Assembly (NCBI GenBank): GCA_020629195.1 | Contig: JAHDDT010000003.1 | Location: forward strand, 2,569-45,031 | Reading direction: 5' to 3' | Source: Hellea sp. | GTDB taxonomy: Bacteria; Pseudomonadota; Alphaproteobacteria; Caulobacterales; Maricaulaceae | Length of the DNA stretch: 42,463 nt | In this document: in pieces, positions 1 through 7,975 of the stretch | Position numbering within the stretch: position 1 is the stretch's first letter | How the letters are laid out: each line of letters opens with the position of its first letter | Notes under the pieces: model-generated | What the model saw: the letters and a program-made list of their open reading frames with translations, nothing else | What the model was told of the DNA's origin: nothing | The model's database searches: none | Program-made: the position numbers and the translations under genes

Positions 1-380
1 GGCGTACGCGCAGACATGCGGCGCGTGACAGAGGCATCATTGGCGTCGCGGTCTTCACCTTGGTCTTCCATGCCAAATGTATCCTGCGGACGCGCCCAGC
101 ACCCCACACCGTGCGGGAAGTTCTCTTTCATTTTCTCAGGATTAAATGAGCCGTCTTTTTCAAGGACTTTGGCTTTATCGAACCAGATACAGCTAATTTG
201 AGCGAGCTTTTCATCCAGTGTCATCTCTGCCAGTATTGATTCAACTTTGGGGTTTGATGATTTCTGGAACATCTGTATCGCTTGATCTGATGTTTTCTCT
301 GGCGCCGTTTCCGTAGCCACAGAGCACCCTAATAATAGCGCTGAAGTGGCAACGGATAAGAAAAGATGACGAATGGACAT
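1..380 (-). CDS. GH3 family beta-glucosidase/xylosidase-like lipoprotein, N-terminal fragment
   Basis: Only the first about 126 codons are present; the gene runs off the left edge. The protein begins MSIRHLFLSV and has a lipoprotein signal ending in LLLGC (lipid-anchored Cys at residue 19). After a short linker it reads ILAEMTLDEKLAQ, the usual opening of glycoside hydrolase family 3 catalytic domains, followed by a tryptophan/proline-rich stretch seen near the entrance of such domains. ATG at 378-380 is preceded by AGGGGA at a good distance, which fixes the start. By family it would be an outer-membrane or periplasmic exo-glycosidase releasing glucose or a related sugar. It is divergent from the LacI repressor gene, with the palindrome at 451-464 between them, so it is probably controlled by a LacI-type repressor. 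Substrate cannot be told from this fragment; the catalytic Asp lies outside the window. Confidence 0.8.
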   Translation of the reverse strand, partial: MSIRHLFLSVATSALLLGCSVATETAPEKTSDQAIQMFQKSSNPKVESILAEMTLDEKLAQISCIWFDKAKVLEKDGSFNPEKMKENFPHGVGCWARPQDTFGMEDQGEDRDANDASVTRRMSART

Positions 381-450
381 GATATTCCCCTGAGTAATTG
401 CAGTTTGCACATATAAAATGCGTCTTTTGTCCACCTTGATTAAAAATATA

Positions 451-464
451 TGACAACGTTGTCA
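451..464. promoter_or_regulatory. LacI-type operator, ACGT-centre variant (TGACAACGTTGTCA)
   Basis: This is a perfect 14-bp inverted repeat between the divergent GH3 gene (start 380) and lacI gene (start 508). Its TGACA/TGTCA half-sites are identical to those of the four TGACAGCGCTGTCA sites in this locus; only the central four bases differ (ACGT instead of GCGC). On the minus strand the site contains a TTGACA that could be a -35 element for the GH3 gene. Inferred role: operator for autoregulation of the upstream lacI and control of the GH3 gene. Confidence 0.75.
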
Positions 465-507
465 AATTTTTATTTTACAGATAGTAATTTATGTGAAATG
501 AGGACTT

Positions 508-1488
508 ATGCCTACAATTATTGATGTCGCAAAAGAAGCTGGTGTTTCGTTTAAAACGGTTTCACGCGTCCTTAATGGCGAGTCTCGCGTTCGGAGCGAA
601 ACTAAGGACAAAGTCCTCGCTGCGGCTAAAGCGCTTGATTACCGCGTAAATACGGCTGCGAGAACGCTGCGGTCTAAATCGGCAAAACGCCTTGCCCTTC
701 TGATAGATAATCCTTCGGGAAGTTATGTTGAGGCCACCCAAATCGGAGCTATGCTGGCTGTGCAGCCCGTCGGCTTTCAGCTCTTCACGGGGACATCTTT
801 GTTGGAAATTGAAGGCTTTGACGACCTCGTGGGCGTGATTTTATCACCGCCGCTCTCTAATAACCTTGATGTTTTAGCTCAACTGGAACACCGAAAAATT
901 CCATTTGTGCGCATTGGGGCGGAAAAAATAAGTGAGGCAGGTGACCGTATAGGAATCGATGATCGCGCTGCGGCGAAAGACATGACAAATTATTTATTGG
1001 GATTGGGTCACCGCGATATTGGCTTCATCAAAGGAGACCCGGATTACGATGTGTCTCGCAGACGCTTTGATGGCTTTATGGATGCGATGTCTGACGCAAA
1101 TATTTTTGTAAATGAAGACTGGTGTCCCATAGGGAGTTTCTCTTATGAGTCTGGGCTTAGATGCGCGGAAGCCTTATTAGATAAAAAAACCAGACCCAGC
1201 GCTATTTTTGCCAGTAATGATGAAATGGCGTCTGCGGCACTTGCGACAGCCTACAAGCTCAATATTCGCGTGCCAGATTCGCTTTCTGTTGTAGGTTTTG
1301 ATGATGCGCCAATCTCCCGCGCTATCTATCCGAGGCTCACAACGGTTCAGCAATCCACACAAGATATGGTTGGGGAGGCTGTGCGTATTCTAGCGGAGCG
1401 TATATCTCGTAAAGACGGGCCTTTAGCGAATGTGACTTTGTCTCATAAAATATTAGAACGGGAGTCTTCGACCAGGCCACCTCAATAA
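508..1488 (+). CDS. LacI family transcriptional repressor (first paralogue)
   Basis: A 326-residue LacI/GalR regulator. The N-terminal helix-turn-helix reads IIDVAKEAGVSFKTVSRVLN (about residues 4-23), followed by a hinge helix (TAARTLRSKS) and a periplasmic-binding-protein-like effector domain with the usual FASNDEMA and VVGFDDAP motifs. The ATG is preceded by a GAGG-type ribosome site. The effector domain is somewhat shorter than in the paralogue at 13561, with fewer residues around 70-105. Its recognition helix starts VSFK, versus VSMK in the paralogue. The adjacent operator at 451 has an ACGT centre, which may reflect that difference (inference). It lies directly upstream of the SSS symporter gene and divergent from a GH3 gene, so it is expected to sense a sugar or sugar phosphate of glucoside catabolism. 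The true ligand is unknown. Confidence 0.93.
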   Translation: MPTIIDVAKEAGVSFKTVSRVLNGESRVRSETKDKVLAAAKALDYRVNTAARTLRSKSAKRLALLIDNPSGSYVEATQIGAMLAVQPVGFQLFTGTSLLEIEGFDDLVGVILSPPLSNNLDVLAQLEHRKIPFVRIGAEKISEAGDRIGIDDRAAAKDMTNYLLGLGHRDIGFIKGDPDYDVSRRRFDGFMDAMSDANIFVNEDWCPIGSFSYESGLRCAEALLDKKTRPSAIFASNDEMASAALATAYKLNIRVPDSLSVVGFDDAPISRAIYPRLTTVQQSTQDMVGEAVRILAERISRKDGPLANVTLSHKILERESSTRPPQ

Positions 1489-1505
1489 CGTTAACAGCAA
1501 AGTGT

Positions 1506-1519
1506 TGACAGCGCTGTCA
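1506..1519. promoter_or_regulatory. LacI-type operator (TGACAGCGCTGTCA) upstream of SSS symporter
   Basis: A perfect 14-bp palindrome between lacI (stop 1488) and the symporter gene (start 1584), identical to the sites at 9663, 13413 and 14577. It overlaps a TTGACA hexamer at 1505-1510 that could be a -35 element, so bound repressor would block the promoter. No convincing -10 was found at 17 bp. Confidence 0.85.
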
Positions 1520-1583
1520 CAATAAGAGAATGGTGAACGTTAAGAGCGATAATCGCCGAACATATTTCGAGGGGACAGATTTT

Positions 1584-3179
1584 ATGTCATTAGCAGGATT
1601 AGATTTATTCGTATTAGCGGCTTATGCTGTCATGCTGTTTGCTGTCGCAATGTATGTGTCACGCGAAAAAGATGGGCACTCAAAAAATACCGAAGACTAT
1701 TTCCTTGCGGGTAAGTCTCTGCCTTGGTGGGCAATTGGCGCTTCCCTCATTGCAGCGAATATTTCTGCCGAACAAATCATTGGCATGTCGGGGCAGGGTT
1801 ATGCCGTGGGTCTCGCAATTGCAGCCTATGAATGGCAAGCCGCTATTGTGTTGATTATTGTCGCGAAATATTTCTTGCCAATATTCTTGAAACGCGAAAT
1901 CTACACGATGCCGCAATTCTTGGAGACCCGTTACGGGCCAGGCGTGAAAACTACAATGTCACTTTATTGGATCGCGCTCTACACGGCGGTTAATTTAACA
2001 GCTGTCATGTGGCTAGGTTCCTTGGCCGTCAATTCGCTAACGGGTGTCTCTGAGTTTTGGGGCATGGCTATGCTAGGCGGATTTGCTTTGGCTTATTCAA
2101 TGTATGGTGGTTTGAAAGCCGTTGCGCTTACAGATATTATTCAAGTTGTTATTCTTGTGCTTGGCGGCCTCATCATTGCTTGGCTCACAATGGGTATGAT
2201 TGGTGGGGATAATGGTGTGCTTGGTGGCTTTAAGCGGCTCTATACTGAGCTACCCGGAAAATTTGATATGATCCTATCCAAAGACCATCCGGCCTATGGC
2301 GATCTTCCAGGGATTTGGACACTTCTTGGCGGCCTTTGGGTGCTTCACTTCTCTTATTGGGGATTTAATCAATATATCATCCAGCGTGCATTAGGCGCTA
2401 AAGACGTTGCCGAAGCGCAAAAGGGTTTGGTTTTCGCAGCTGCGTTAAAGCTTGTTATGCCTTTGATTATTGTTCTTCCCGGAATTGCCGCAATTATGCT
2501 TGCCGCGCCCGAGATGAACGTTTTGGATAAGAGCGTTTTAGATGCGACAACAGATCGGGCTTACCCTGAAGTCATGAAAATTATGCCAGCAGGTTTGCGT
2601 GGATTGATTTTTGCAGCACTAATTGCCGCGATTGTGTCTTCTCTCGCTTCAATGGTGAACTCGATCTCAACCATTTTTACAATGGATGTTTACAAAGACA
2701 AAATCGCACCAGCAAAAGATGAAAAGCATTATGTGATGGTGGGCCGCATCACGGCTGTTGTTTCTATGGTCGTTGCACTGTTTCTTGCACAACCTCTTCT
2801 AGGGAGTATGGCAAGTGCGTTCCAGACCATACAAGAATATACAGGCTTTATCGCGCCAGGCATAGTAGCTGTGTTCTTGATGGGCATGTTCTGGAAGCGC
2901 ACAAATGCTGAAGGGGCTTTCGCTATGTTAGCGGCTTCGGTTCTCCTGTCATTGGCCTTGAAATTAGGATTATCTGATATGCCATTTGTAATCCGTATTT
3001 GGATTATCTTCCTTGGCTGTTTGGTCATAGGCGCGGTTGTTTCAGCTGCAACGTCTCAGCCTAAGGACGGTCAATCTGTTGTGTTGGGTGATATCAATTT
3101 CAAAACGTCAAGCAGTTTCAATCTGTGGACACTCATTATCGCTATTGTTTTGATCGCACTTTATGCTGTGTTCTGGTAG
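1584..3179 (+). CDS. Sodium:solute symporter, SGLT-like sugar transporter
   Basis: A 531-residue polytopic inner-membrane protein of the SSS family (Vibrio vSGLT / mammalian SGLT type), expected to import a monosaccharide with Na+. The family signature DYFLAGKSLPWW is followed by ASLIAANISAEQIIGMSGQG, and about 14 hydrophobic segments run to the C terminus (TLIIAIVLIALYAVFW). An upstream in-frame start would add 18 polar residues. ATG 1584 is preferred because a strong GAGGGGA ribosome site sits just upstream and the protein then starts directly before its first membrane helix. It is first in a run with the MFS porter (3234) and the esterase (4644) and has a perfect LacI operator 65 bp upstream. 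The gene order suggests glucose as substrate (inference); other hexoses are possible. Confidence 0.92.
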   Translation: MSLAGLDLFVLAAYAVMLFAVAMYVSREKDGHSKNTEDYFLAGKSLPWWAIGASLIAANISAEQIIGMSGQGYAVGLAIAAYEWQAAIVLIIVAKYFLPIFLKREIYTMPQFLETRYGPGVKTTMSLYWIALYTAVNLTAVMWLGSLAVNSLTGVSEFWGMAMLGGFALAYSMYGGLKAVALTDIIQVVILVLGGLIIAWLTMGMIGGDNGVLGGFKRLYTELPGKFDMILSKDHPAYGDLPGIWTLLGGLWVLHFSYWGFNQYIIQRALGAKDVAEAQKGLVFAAALKLVMPLIIVLPGIAAIMLAAPEMNVLDKSVLDATTDRAYPEVMKIMPAGLRGLIFAALIAAIVSSLASMVNSISTIFTMDVYKDKIAPAKDEKHYVMVGRITAVVSMVVALFLAQPLLGSMASAFQTIQEYTGFIAPGIVAVFLMGMFWKRTNAEGAFAMLAASVLLSLALKLGLSDMPFVIRIWIIFLGCLVIGAVVSAATSQPKDGQSVVLGDINFKTSSSFNLWTLIIAIVLIALYAVFW

Positions 3180-3182
3180 TTT

Positions 3183-3196
3183 TGACAGCGATGGCA
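3183..3196. promoter_or_regulatory. Degenerate operator copy upstream of the MFS sugar porter
   Basis: TGACAGCGATGGCA matches the locus operator at 12 of 14 positions, with the left half intact and the right half damaged. It lies 38 bp upstream of the MFS start, in the short gap after the symporter gene. It may be a weak repressor site or a decayed relic; the sequence alone cannot decide. Confidence 0.45.
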
Positions 3197-3233
3197 AAAG
3201 GCGAGTAAGCTTGGAAAAAAAGGGGACAGATTT

Positions 3234-4640
3234 ATGTCAGATAATACAGTAGCCGCTGCCGAGAAGGGAAATATGGGCTTTATCGTCCTGATTTGTCTTG
3301 TTGCGACTTTAGGCGGATTTCTTTTCGGGTTTGATAGTGGCGTTATTAACGGCACGGTCAAAGGGTTAGATGCCGCCTTTGGGGCCACAAATTTTGCCAG
3401 TGGCCTTAATGTTGCGTCGATGCTGCTCGGTTGTGCGGCGGGTGCGTTCTTTGCTGGACGTCTCTCGGATATGTTCGGGCGCCGCAATATGATGATGCTT
3501 GCCGCTATTTTCTTCCTTATCTCTGCATGGGGCTCAGGGATAGCAGGAAGCTCAGGCACATTTATCTTCTTTCGTATTCTTGGCGGCCTTGCTGTGGGGG
3601 CAGCGTCTGTTATGGCGCCAGCTTACATCTCTGAAATCGCGCCAGCCCGTTTGCGCGGTGGCCTCGCGTCATTGCAGCAAATTGCAATTGTTGTCGGTCT
3701 TACGGCAGCGTTCTTTTCTAACTATTATCTCGCGAATACTTCGGGTGGCGCGACAGCTGAATTTCGCGGCACCGAAACGTGGCGTTGGATGTTCTGGGTA
3801 GAGATTGCGCCTGCAGCTCTGTTTTTCTTGCTTCTGTTTTTTATCCCGAAAAGTCCGCGCTTTTCTATGGTCAAAGACGATGAAGCGGGGGCGCGCAAGA
3901 CTTTGACGAAACTCTTTGGCGGCACTGTAGCTGAGCGTAAAGTCAATGAAATTAAAGCATCTCTTGCCAGTGATCATAAGCCTCGTTTGTCAGATATCTT
4001 CATGGGCGGGAAGCTTCGTCCTATCGTTTGGGTGGGTATCGGCCTCGCCGTTTTCCAGCAGCTCGTCGGTATCAATGTCATTTTCTATTACGGCGCTGTG
4101 ATGTGGGAAGCGGCTGGCTTTACCGAAGCTGACGCGCTTAAGCAGAATGTCTTTATGGGCGTTATGTCCATTTTTGCGACAGGCCTCACCGTATTCCTCA
4201 TCGATAAGTTTGGCCGTAAACCATTCTTGATGATTGGCTCTGTGGGTATGGCAATTATGCTGGCTATTGTCGCTTGGGCATTTGGTACAGGAGAGTTGGT
4301 CAATGGTAGTTTGGAGTTAAGCGACTCAATGGGTCGCACGTCGCTCTATGCAGCTATGGCATATGTGTTCTTCTTCAACATGACATGGGGCCCTGTCATG
4401 TGGGTTTTGCTGGGCGAGATGTTCCCGAACCAAATTCGTGGTTCTGCTTTGGCAGTCGCAGGTTTGGCGCAGTGGATGGCGAACTTCCTTGTTACGATGA
4501 CATTCCCTTGGATGCTCGCCAATTTGGGCCTCTCGGTCTCCTTCTTTATTTATGCGGCTTTCGCTTTCATCTCTATCTTCTTTGTCAAGATGGCTGTCAA
4601 AGAAACCAAAGGCATGGAGCTAGAGGACATGGTGGGCTAG
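3234..4640 (+). CDS. MFS sugar porter (XylE/GalP/GLUT-like)
   Basis: A 468-residue major facilitator superfamily protein of the sugar porter family, with 12 predicted membrane segments. Diagnostic motifs are FGFDSGVINGT in TM1, GRLSDMFGRR in loop 2-3, FQQLVGINVIFYYG in TM7, DKFGRKPFL in loop 8-9 and VKETKGMELEDM after TM12, a close variant of the PETKG motif. It is expected to be an inner-membrane sugar:H+ symporter or facilitator for glucose or a similar hexose. The start is set by AGGGGACAG just upstream, nearly identical to the leader of the preceding symporter gene. It lies between that symporter and the esterase lipoprotein gene, which begins 3 bases after this stop. Two different transporter families for probably the same class of sugar sit side by side. 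Confidence 0.93.
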   Translation: MSDNTVAAAEKGNMGFIVLICLVATLGGFLFGFDSGVINGTVKGLDAAFGATNFASGLNVASMLLGCAAGAFFAGRLSDMFGRRNMMMLAAIFFLISAWGSGIAGSSGTFIFFRILGGLAVGAASVMAPAYISEIAPARLRGGLASLQQIAIVVGLTAAFFSNYYLANTSGGATAEFRGTETWRWMFWVEIAPAALFFLLLFFIPKSPRFSMVKDDEAGARKTLTKLFGGTVAERKVNEIKASLASDHKPRLSDIFMGGKLRPIVWVGIGLAVFQQLVGINVIFYYGAVMWEAAGFTEADALKQNVFMGVMSIFATGLTVFLIDKFGRKPFLMIGSVGMAIMLAIVAWAFGTGELVNGSLELSDSMGRTSLYAAMAYVFFFNMTWGPVMWVLLGEMFPNQIRGSALAVAGLAQWMANFLVTMTFPWMLANLGLSVSFFIYAAFAFISIFFVKMAVKETKGMELEDMVG

Positions 4641-4643
4641 GCC

Positions 4644-6362
4644 TTGCTTAAGTCGCTAAAATTCTGGATCGTAGCGCTTGTTGCTGCGGTCTTTTTTTTG
4701 GGGTGTTCGCAAGGGGCTAGCGATGATGAAGCCCTCGGTAGCGCAAAGATGCTTGGGCGATATACGGTCGAGAATTTTGCCGATGGAACTCGTCTAATTC
4801 ATATGGGATGGCCCGGAAGTGGATTCGCGCTTCGTTACGAGGGGGAGGGCTTACTTGTCAGCATCAAAGATGATGGCCGGGGCATTATGGATTTGCGAGT
4901 TAATGGCGTAGATTCGACAATAAAGCTCAAAAAAGGATTACATGAGTACAGACTTGTTGAGGCTGACACATTTGGTGTTTTTGACGTTAGATTGACCCGA
5001 CGTTCTGAGTTCTATGACACGGGGCTATTTTCAATCAGTGTTATTACCAATGACTCGAGAACTATGGGCTCTTATAAAGCTTTAAAACTCCCCCTTAAGG
5101 ACCGTAAAATCCTATTTCTCGGGGATTCCATCACGGCAGGTTTCGGCGTGGGCGGCGATACGAAAGACTGTCTCAACACACCCGCCCTGCATTCACCGAC
5201 CGAGAGCTACGCGATGCTGACGGCAGATATGTTTGGCGCTGAGCCGCATCTTATTGCGATTTCAGGACGAGGTGTGGTGCATAACTGGGACGCTAATCCA
5301 GCACCCGTCATGCCTGCTCAAATCGACTTTGCATTGCCTGATGACTCTGATGGACCTGACTGGGACCATAGCCTATTTACACCTGATGTCGTCGTAACCT
5401 TGTTAGGCACCAATGATTGGTCGGTAATTAATCCAGGACAGGAAAGATTTCGCAAGGGGTATCGTGATATGCTCTCGGATCTTCGCACACGCTTTCCAAA
5501 AGCACATATCGTTACAGTTGGTGGACCGCTTCTTGACGAAGAGAAGGCGGCGGCGGCTCGTGATGGCATTGACTGGGCTATGTCGGAACTGCAAGATTCA
5601 AACATCTCCACATTAGATTTGACTCTCTATAATGGCCTACTCAAATGGAGCTGTAACTATCATCCTGGGCGCAATTCGATGCGCAAAATGGCGAATGAGC
5701 TATCCGCACATATTGCTGCGGTGAAAGGCTGGACATATGAGCCCTTAAAGCTTCCAAAAGCGCATCCAATAGCTCCGCCAAATTATATGCTGGAGGGTGG
5801 AAAAGCACATTTTAATACGCGTTTACCGCAAATTGATGCGCAGCCTGTCTTGAAAGGCGGTGTTTTATTAGCAGGTGATAGCATTACGGAAGGCTGGCTA
5901 GGGTATGATATAGATTTGGGAGCAACTGTTTCCAACCACGGCGTTAGTTGGGATACAGTAACAGGACTCAAACTACGTCTGCCGCAAATATTGGCCCATT
6001 CTTCTGATAAGATTTTTATACTCATTGGAACGAATGATATTGGATATGATCGTGATCCTCAAATCATGGTAGATGAGTTATCTGAGATTATATCGGCGAT
6101 TAATAATGAGAGTCCGAAGACTAAAATTTATATTCAAAGTCTGCTGCCACGCGAGTTATCGGCAATGGGGGCCGTTAAGGAGATAAATGCTAGCTATGCC
6201 CGTCTCGCTTTGGAAATGGGTGTCAATTATATTGATCTAACCCCCATTTTCTCGGCGCCTGATGGGACGTTGAAAGCAGACCTTACCTATGACGGACTTC
6301 ACTTGAACGAAATGGGATACAAAGTTTGGGCGGAGACTCTTAAACCTTACATTCAAAACTAG
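4644..6362 (+). CDS. Two-domain SGNH/GDSL esterase lipoprotein (CE2-like plus SGNH)
   Basis: A 572-residue lipoprotein. The TTG start, 3 bases after the MFS stop, is supported because it gives a full signal ending in FFLGC (Cys21); the next ATG would remove it. Residues about 35-145 form a beta-rich domain like the jelly roll in front of CE2 acetyl esterases. The first SGNH domain follows, with GDSIT (Ser162), GTND (255-258) and a C-terminal His340 in CNYHPG; the Asp usually three residues before that His is a Cys, recalling the Ser-His dyad reported for some CE2 enzymes. A second SGNH domain has GDSIT (Ser413), GTND (462-465) and the complete DGLH (Asp550, His553). It probably removes acetyl groups from polysaccharides or oligosaccharides outside the cytoplasm so that the GH3 enzymes can act (inference). 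It is last of the symporter-MFS-esterase run. Confidence 0.85.
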   Translation: MLKSLKFWIVALVAAVFFLGCSQGASDDEALGSAKMLGRYTVENFADGTRLIHMGWPGSGFALRYEGEGLLVSIKDDGRGIMDLRVNGVDSTIKLKKGLHEYRLVEADTFGVFDVRLTRRSEFYDTGLFSISVITNDSRTMGSYKALKLPLKDRKILFLGDSITAGFGVGGDTKDCLNTPALHSPTESYAMLTADMFGAEPHLIAISGRGVVHNWDANPAPVMPAQIDFALPDDSDGPDWDHSLFTPDVVVTLLGTNDWSVINPGQERFRKGYRDMLSDLRTRFPKAHIVTVGGPLLDEEKAAAARDGIDWAMSELQDSNISTLDLTLYNGLLKWSCNYHPGRNSMRKMANELSAHIAAVKGWTYEPLKLPKAHPIAPPNYMLEGGKAHFNTRLPQIDAQPVLKGGVLLAGDSITEGWLGYDIDLGATVSNHGVSWDTVTGLKLRLPQILAHSSDKIFILIGTNDIGYDRDPQIMVDELSEIISAINNESPKTKIYIQSLLPRELSAMGAVKEINASYARLALEMGVNYIDLTPIFSAPDGTLKADLTYDGLHLNEMGYKVWAETLKPYIQN

Positions 6363-6634
6363 CGTTTGGACTGTAATATAAAGCTTATAAGGCTTTCGCG
6401 CGAAAAATGTTTACTTTTTGATGTTTCAGGCTAATAAAGAGATATTACAGAGAGACATTATGACAACACTTATGAAAATTAAGGAAGCCCTTATCGTTTT
6501 TGTGGCATTCCTAGTTGCCCTTTTCTTAGGGCTTTAGACACGCTCAGACTTAATTAGTCTTATCCCTATATGGTGCTCTTGCCCGTGAGCTTAATGTCTG
6601 TTGGCCAAGTAAAAGCCCGATTCCATTGCGAAAC
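6363..6634. other. Intergenic region between esterase and halogenase-like gene
   Basis: This 272-base gap between convergent genes holds the candidate 25-residue peptide (6460-6537) and a self-complementary TTTCGCGCGAAA at 6394-6405. A weak hairpin AGACT-TAATT-AGTCT lies near 6546-6560. No strong rho-independent terminator or locus operator was found. Confidence 0.5.
6460..6537 (+). CDS. Possible 25-residue membrane peptide
   Basis: A short reading frame encodes MTTLMKIKEALIVFVAFLVA followed by LFLGL: a short charged N terminus and about 16 hydrophobic residues ending at the stop, enough for a single membrane helix. A purine-rich AGAGAG lies just upstream of the ATG. It occupies most of the only sizeable gap between the esterase and the halogenase pair. 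No homologue is recognised. Such frames arise by chance in short intergenic regions, so this is only a candidate. Confidence 0.3.
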   Translation: MTTLMKIKEALIVFVAFLVALFLGL

Positions 6635-7975
6635 TCACTTATATGCAAATCTGCGGGCCGCACACTGCTTCGCTATGAACTCTTCATGCCTTGGCATAGA
6701 TCTTAAGGCCTGAGTTATAATTTTCTCAATGGCATTAAGTTGAGGGTTTACGTCTTTGGCTTTTAAGTTTTCGGCGAAAGGGTCTATGCGCTGAGGGGTA
6801 ATACCTTGACCCAAAAACAATGTTGTCCAATTATCCCGAAATAGCATGTCTTCTTCATATGTCACGATGCGGCCTCGCGCTGCAAAGACGTCTCTTTTAT
6901 GGGTCGCTTTGGCCGTAAGAGGAAAGTCGCGCTGCCACGCGGATGAGCTGGCATATTGCAGAGCATGATAATCCCACAGCCGATCATAGGTGCTGACGGT
7001 TTGTCTGTTATATTCTTCGCGTTCTATAGGGTCGGTTAGATTTGGTGGAAAGAGCTTTACAAGGCGTTCAATATCGTGCTGCATCAAGCGCAACGGAGAT
7101 CCCATAAGCGGTTCCACGCAAATCGCCGCAAAGCCAATATTCAAAACCCTATCTGACCAAGGCTTAGAGAGACGCCCGCAATGATGCTGATGTTCTCCCA
7201 TCTCCTCATCAAAAAAGAAATCAATCACAATATCTTGGGTCTGATCGGATGCAGTCAGAGTCCACCCTTTGTCCTTAGCGGTGATGTCTGTGGTAAGGCT
7301 AAGTTTGCTGGATTGTGGGGCCAAGCTGCGTGCTGTATAGCTCTTGCATCCTATCCAACTCATGAAGTTATCAGTCTCATTAAGAGGCGTGCCTGTCGCG
7401 TTTATAATTAAGTCTGCAGATTCGCTAATGCTACGGGTTTGAACCATTTCAACGCCGAAACTTTTAGCTCTTCCCAAAAGTAAACTTGCGTAAGCTTGCG
7501 GGTTGAAATGATAGCCATAGTCAAAATCTGAGACTATAGGGCGGCCTTTTGTGTCGGGCGGTAGAAATTTCCCTTCCTTCGCCGCGCGAACGGGAAGTGA
7601 GTAAGGAATTAAATCATCTATGGAATTATAGAGACCTTGCTGAAGCATTAGGTCGATAAAGTTCACGCCCATTATATTCGCGCCATAATCGACAAAGCTA
7701 TTTATATAGGAGGAAGGGCCCCATCCCGTATAGTTTTCGCCAAGCTTCAGACTTGCCGCGCAGCTTTTGGCAAATTCAGCTTCGCCAATTTTGATTTTCT
7801 GATTAAACTTCCTGAGGTCGCTATAGCTGCTTGCGCACCATTCGGATTTAACGAGGGGTCCATTATTGACATAGAAAATCTCGTAAGTCTTGGATGGTAG
7901 GTGATGGCCTAAATAAGCCGCAGCCATAGCGCCGGATAAATCACCCCCCAGAATTACAATGCGTTGCCGTGTCAT
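6635..7975 (-). CDS. Degenerate tryptophan-halogenase-like flavoprotein homologue
   Basis: A 446-residue protein of the flavin-dependent tryptophan halogenase superfamily (PF04820-like) by overall layout and by alignment to its neighbour. Hallmarks are altered. The dinucleotide motif is ILGGDLSGAMAA instead of VGGGTAGWMTA, and the GVGEAT segment is absent. The WxWxIP motif is replaced by a GWTLTAS segment, and the EPLEST segment carrying the catalytic Glu reads EPLMGS. A Lys equivalent to the catalytic lysine (Lys77, in SLKLGENY) is retained. Its ATG overlaps the stop of the upstream halogenase gene (ATGA), so the two are translationally coupled and probably function together. It could be a non-halogenating FAD protein, a pseudo-enzyme partner or a subunit. 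It is not truncated or frameshifted. Confidence 0.78.
   Translation of the reverse strand: MTRQRIVILGGDLSGAMAAAYLGHHLPSKTYEIFYVNNGPLVKSEWCASSYSDLRKFNQKIKIGEAEFAKSCAASLKLGENYTGWGPSSYINSFVDYGANIMGVNFIDLMLQQGLYNSIDDLIPYSLPVRAAKEGKFLPPDTKGRPIVSDFDYGYHFNPQAYASLLLGRAKSFGVEMVQTRSISESADLIINATGTPLNETDNFMSWIGCKSYTARSLAPQSSKLSLTTDITAKDKGWTLTASDQTQDIVIDFFFDEEMGEHQHHCGRLSKPWSDRVLNIGFAAICVEPLMGSPLRLMQHDIERLVKLFPPNLTDPIEREEYNRQTVSTYDRLWDYHALQYASSSAWQRDFPLTAKATHKRDVFAARGRIVTYEEDMLFRDNWTTLFLGQGITPQRIDPFAENLKAKDVNPQLNAIEKIITQALRSMPRHEEFIAKQCAARRFAYK

Noticed and set aside
6394-6405. TTTCGCGCGAAA palindrome after the esterase gene as a terminator
   Set aside because: The 12 bases are self-complementary with no loop and no adjacent T-run, so it cannot act as a standard rho-independent terminator.
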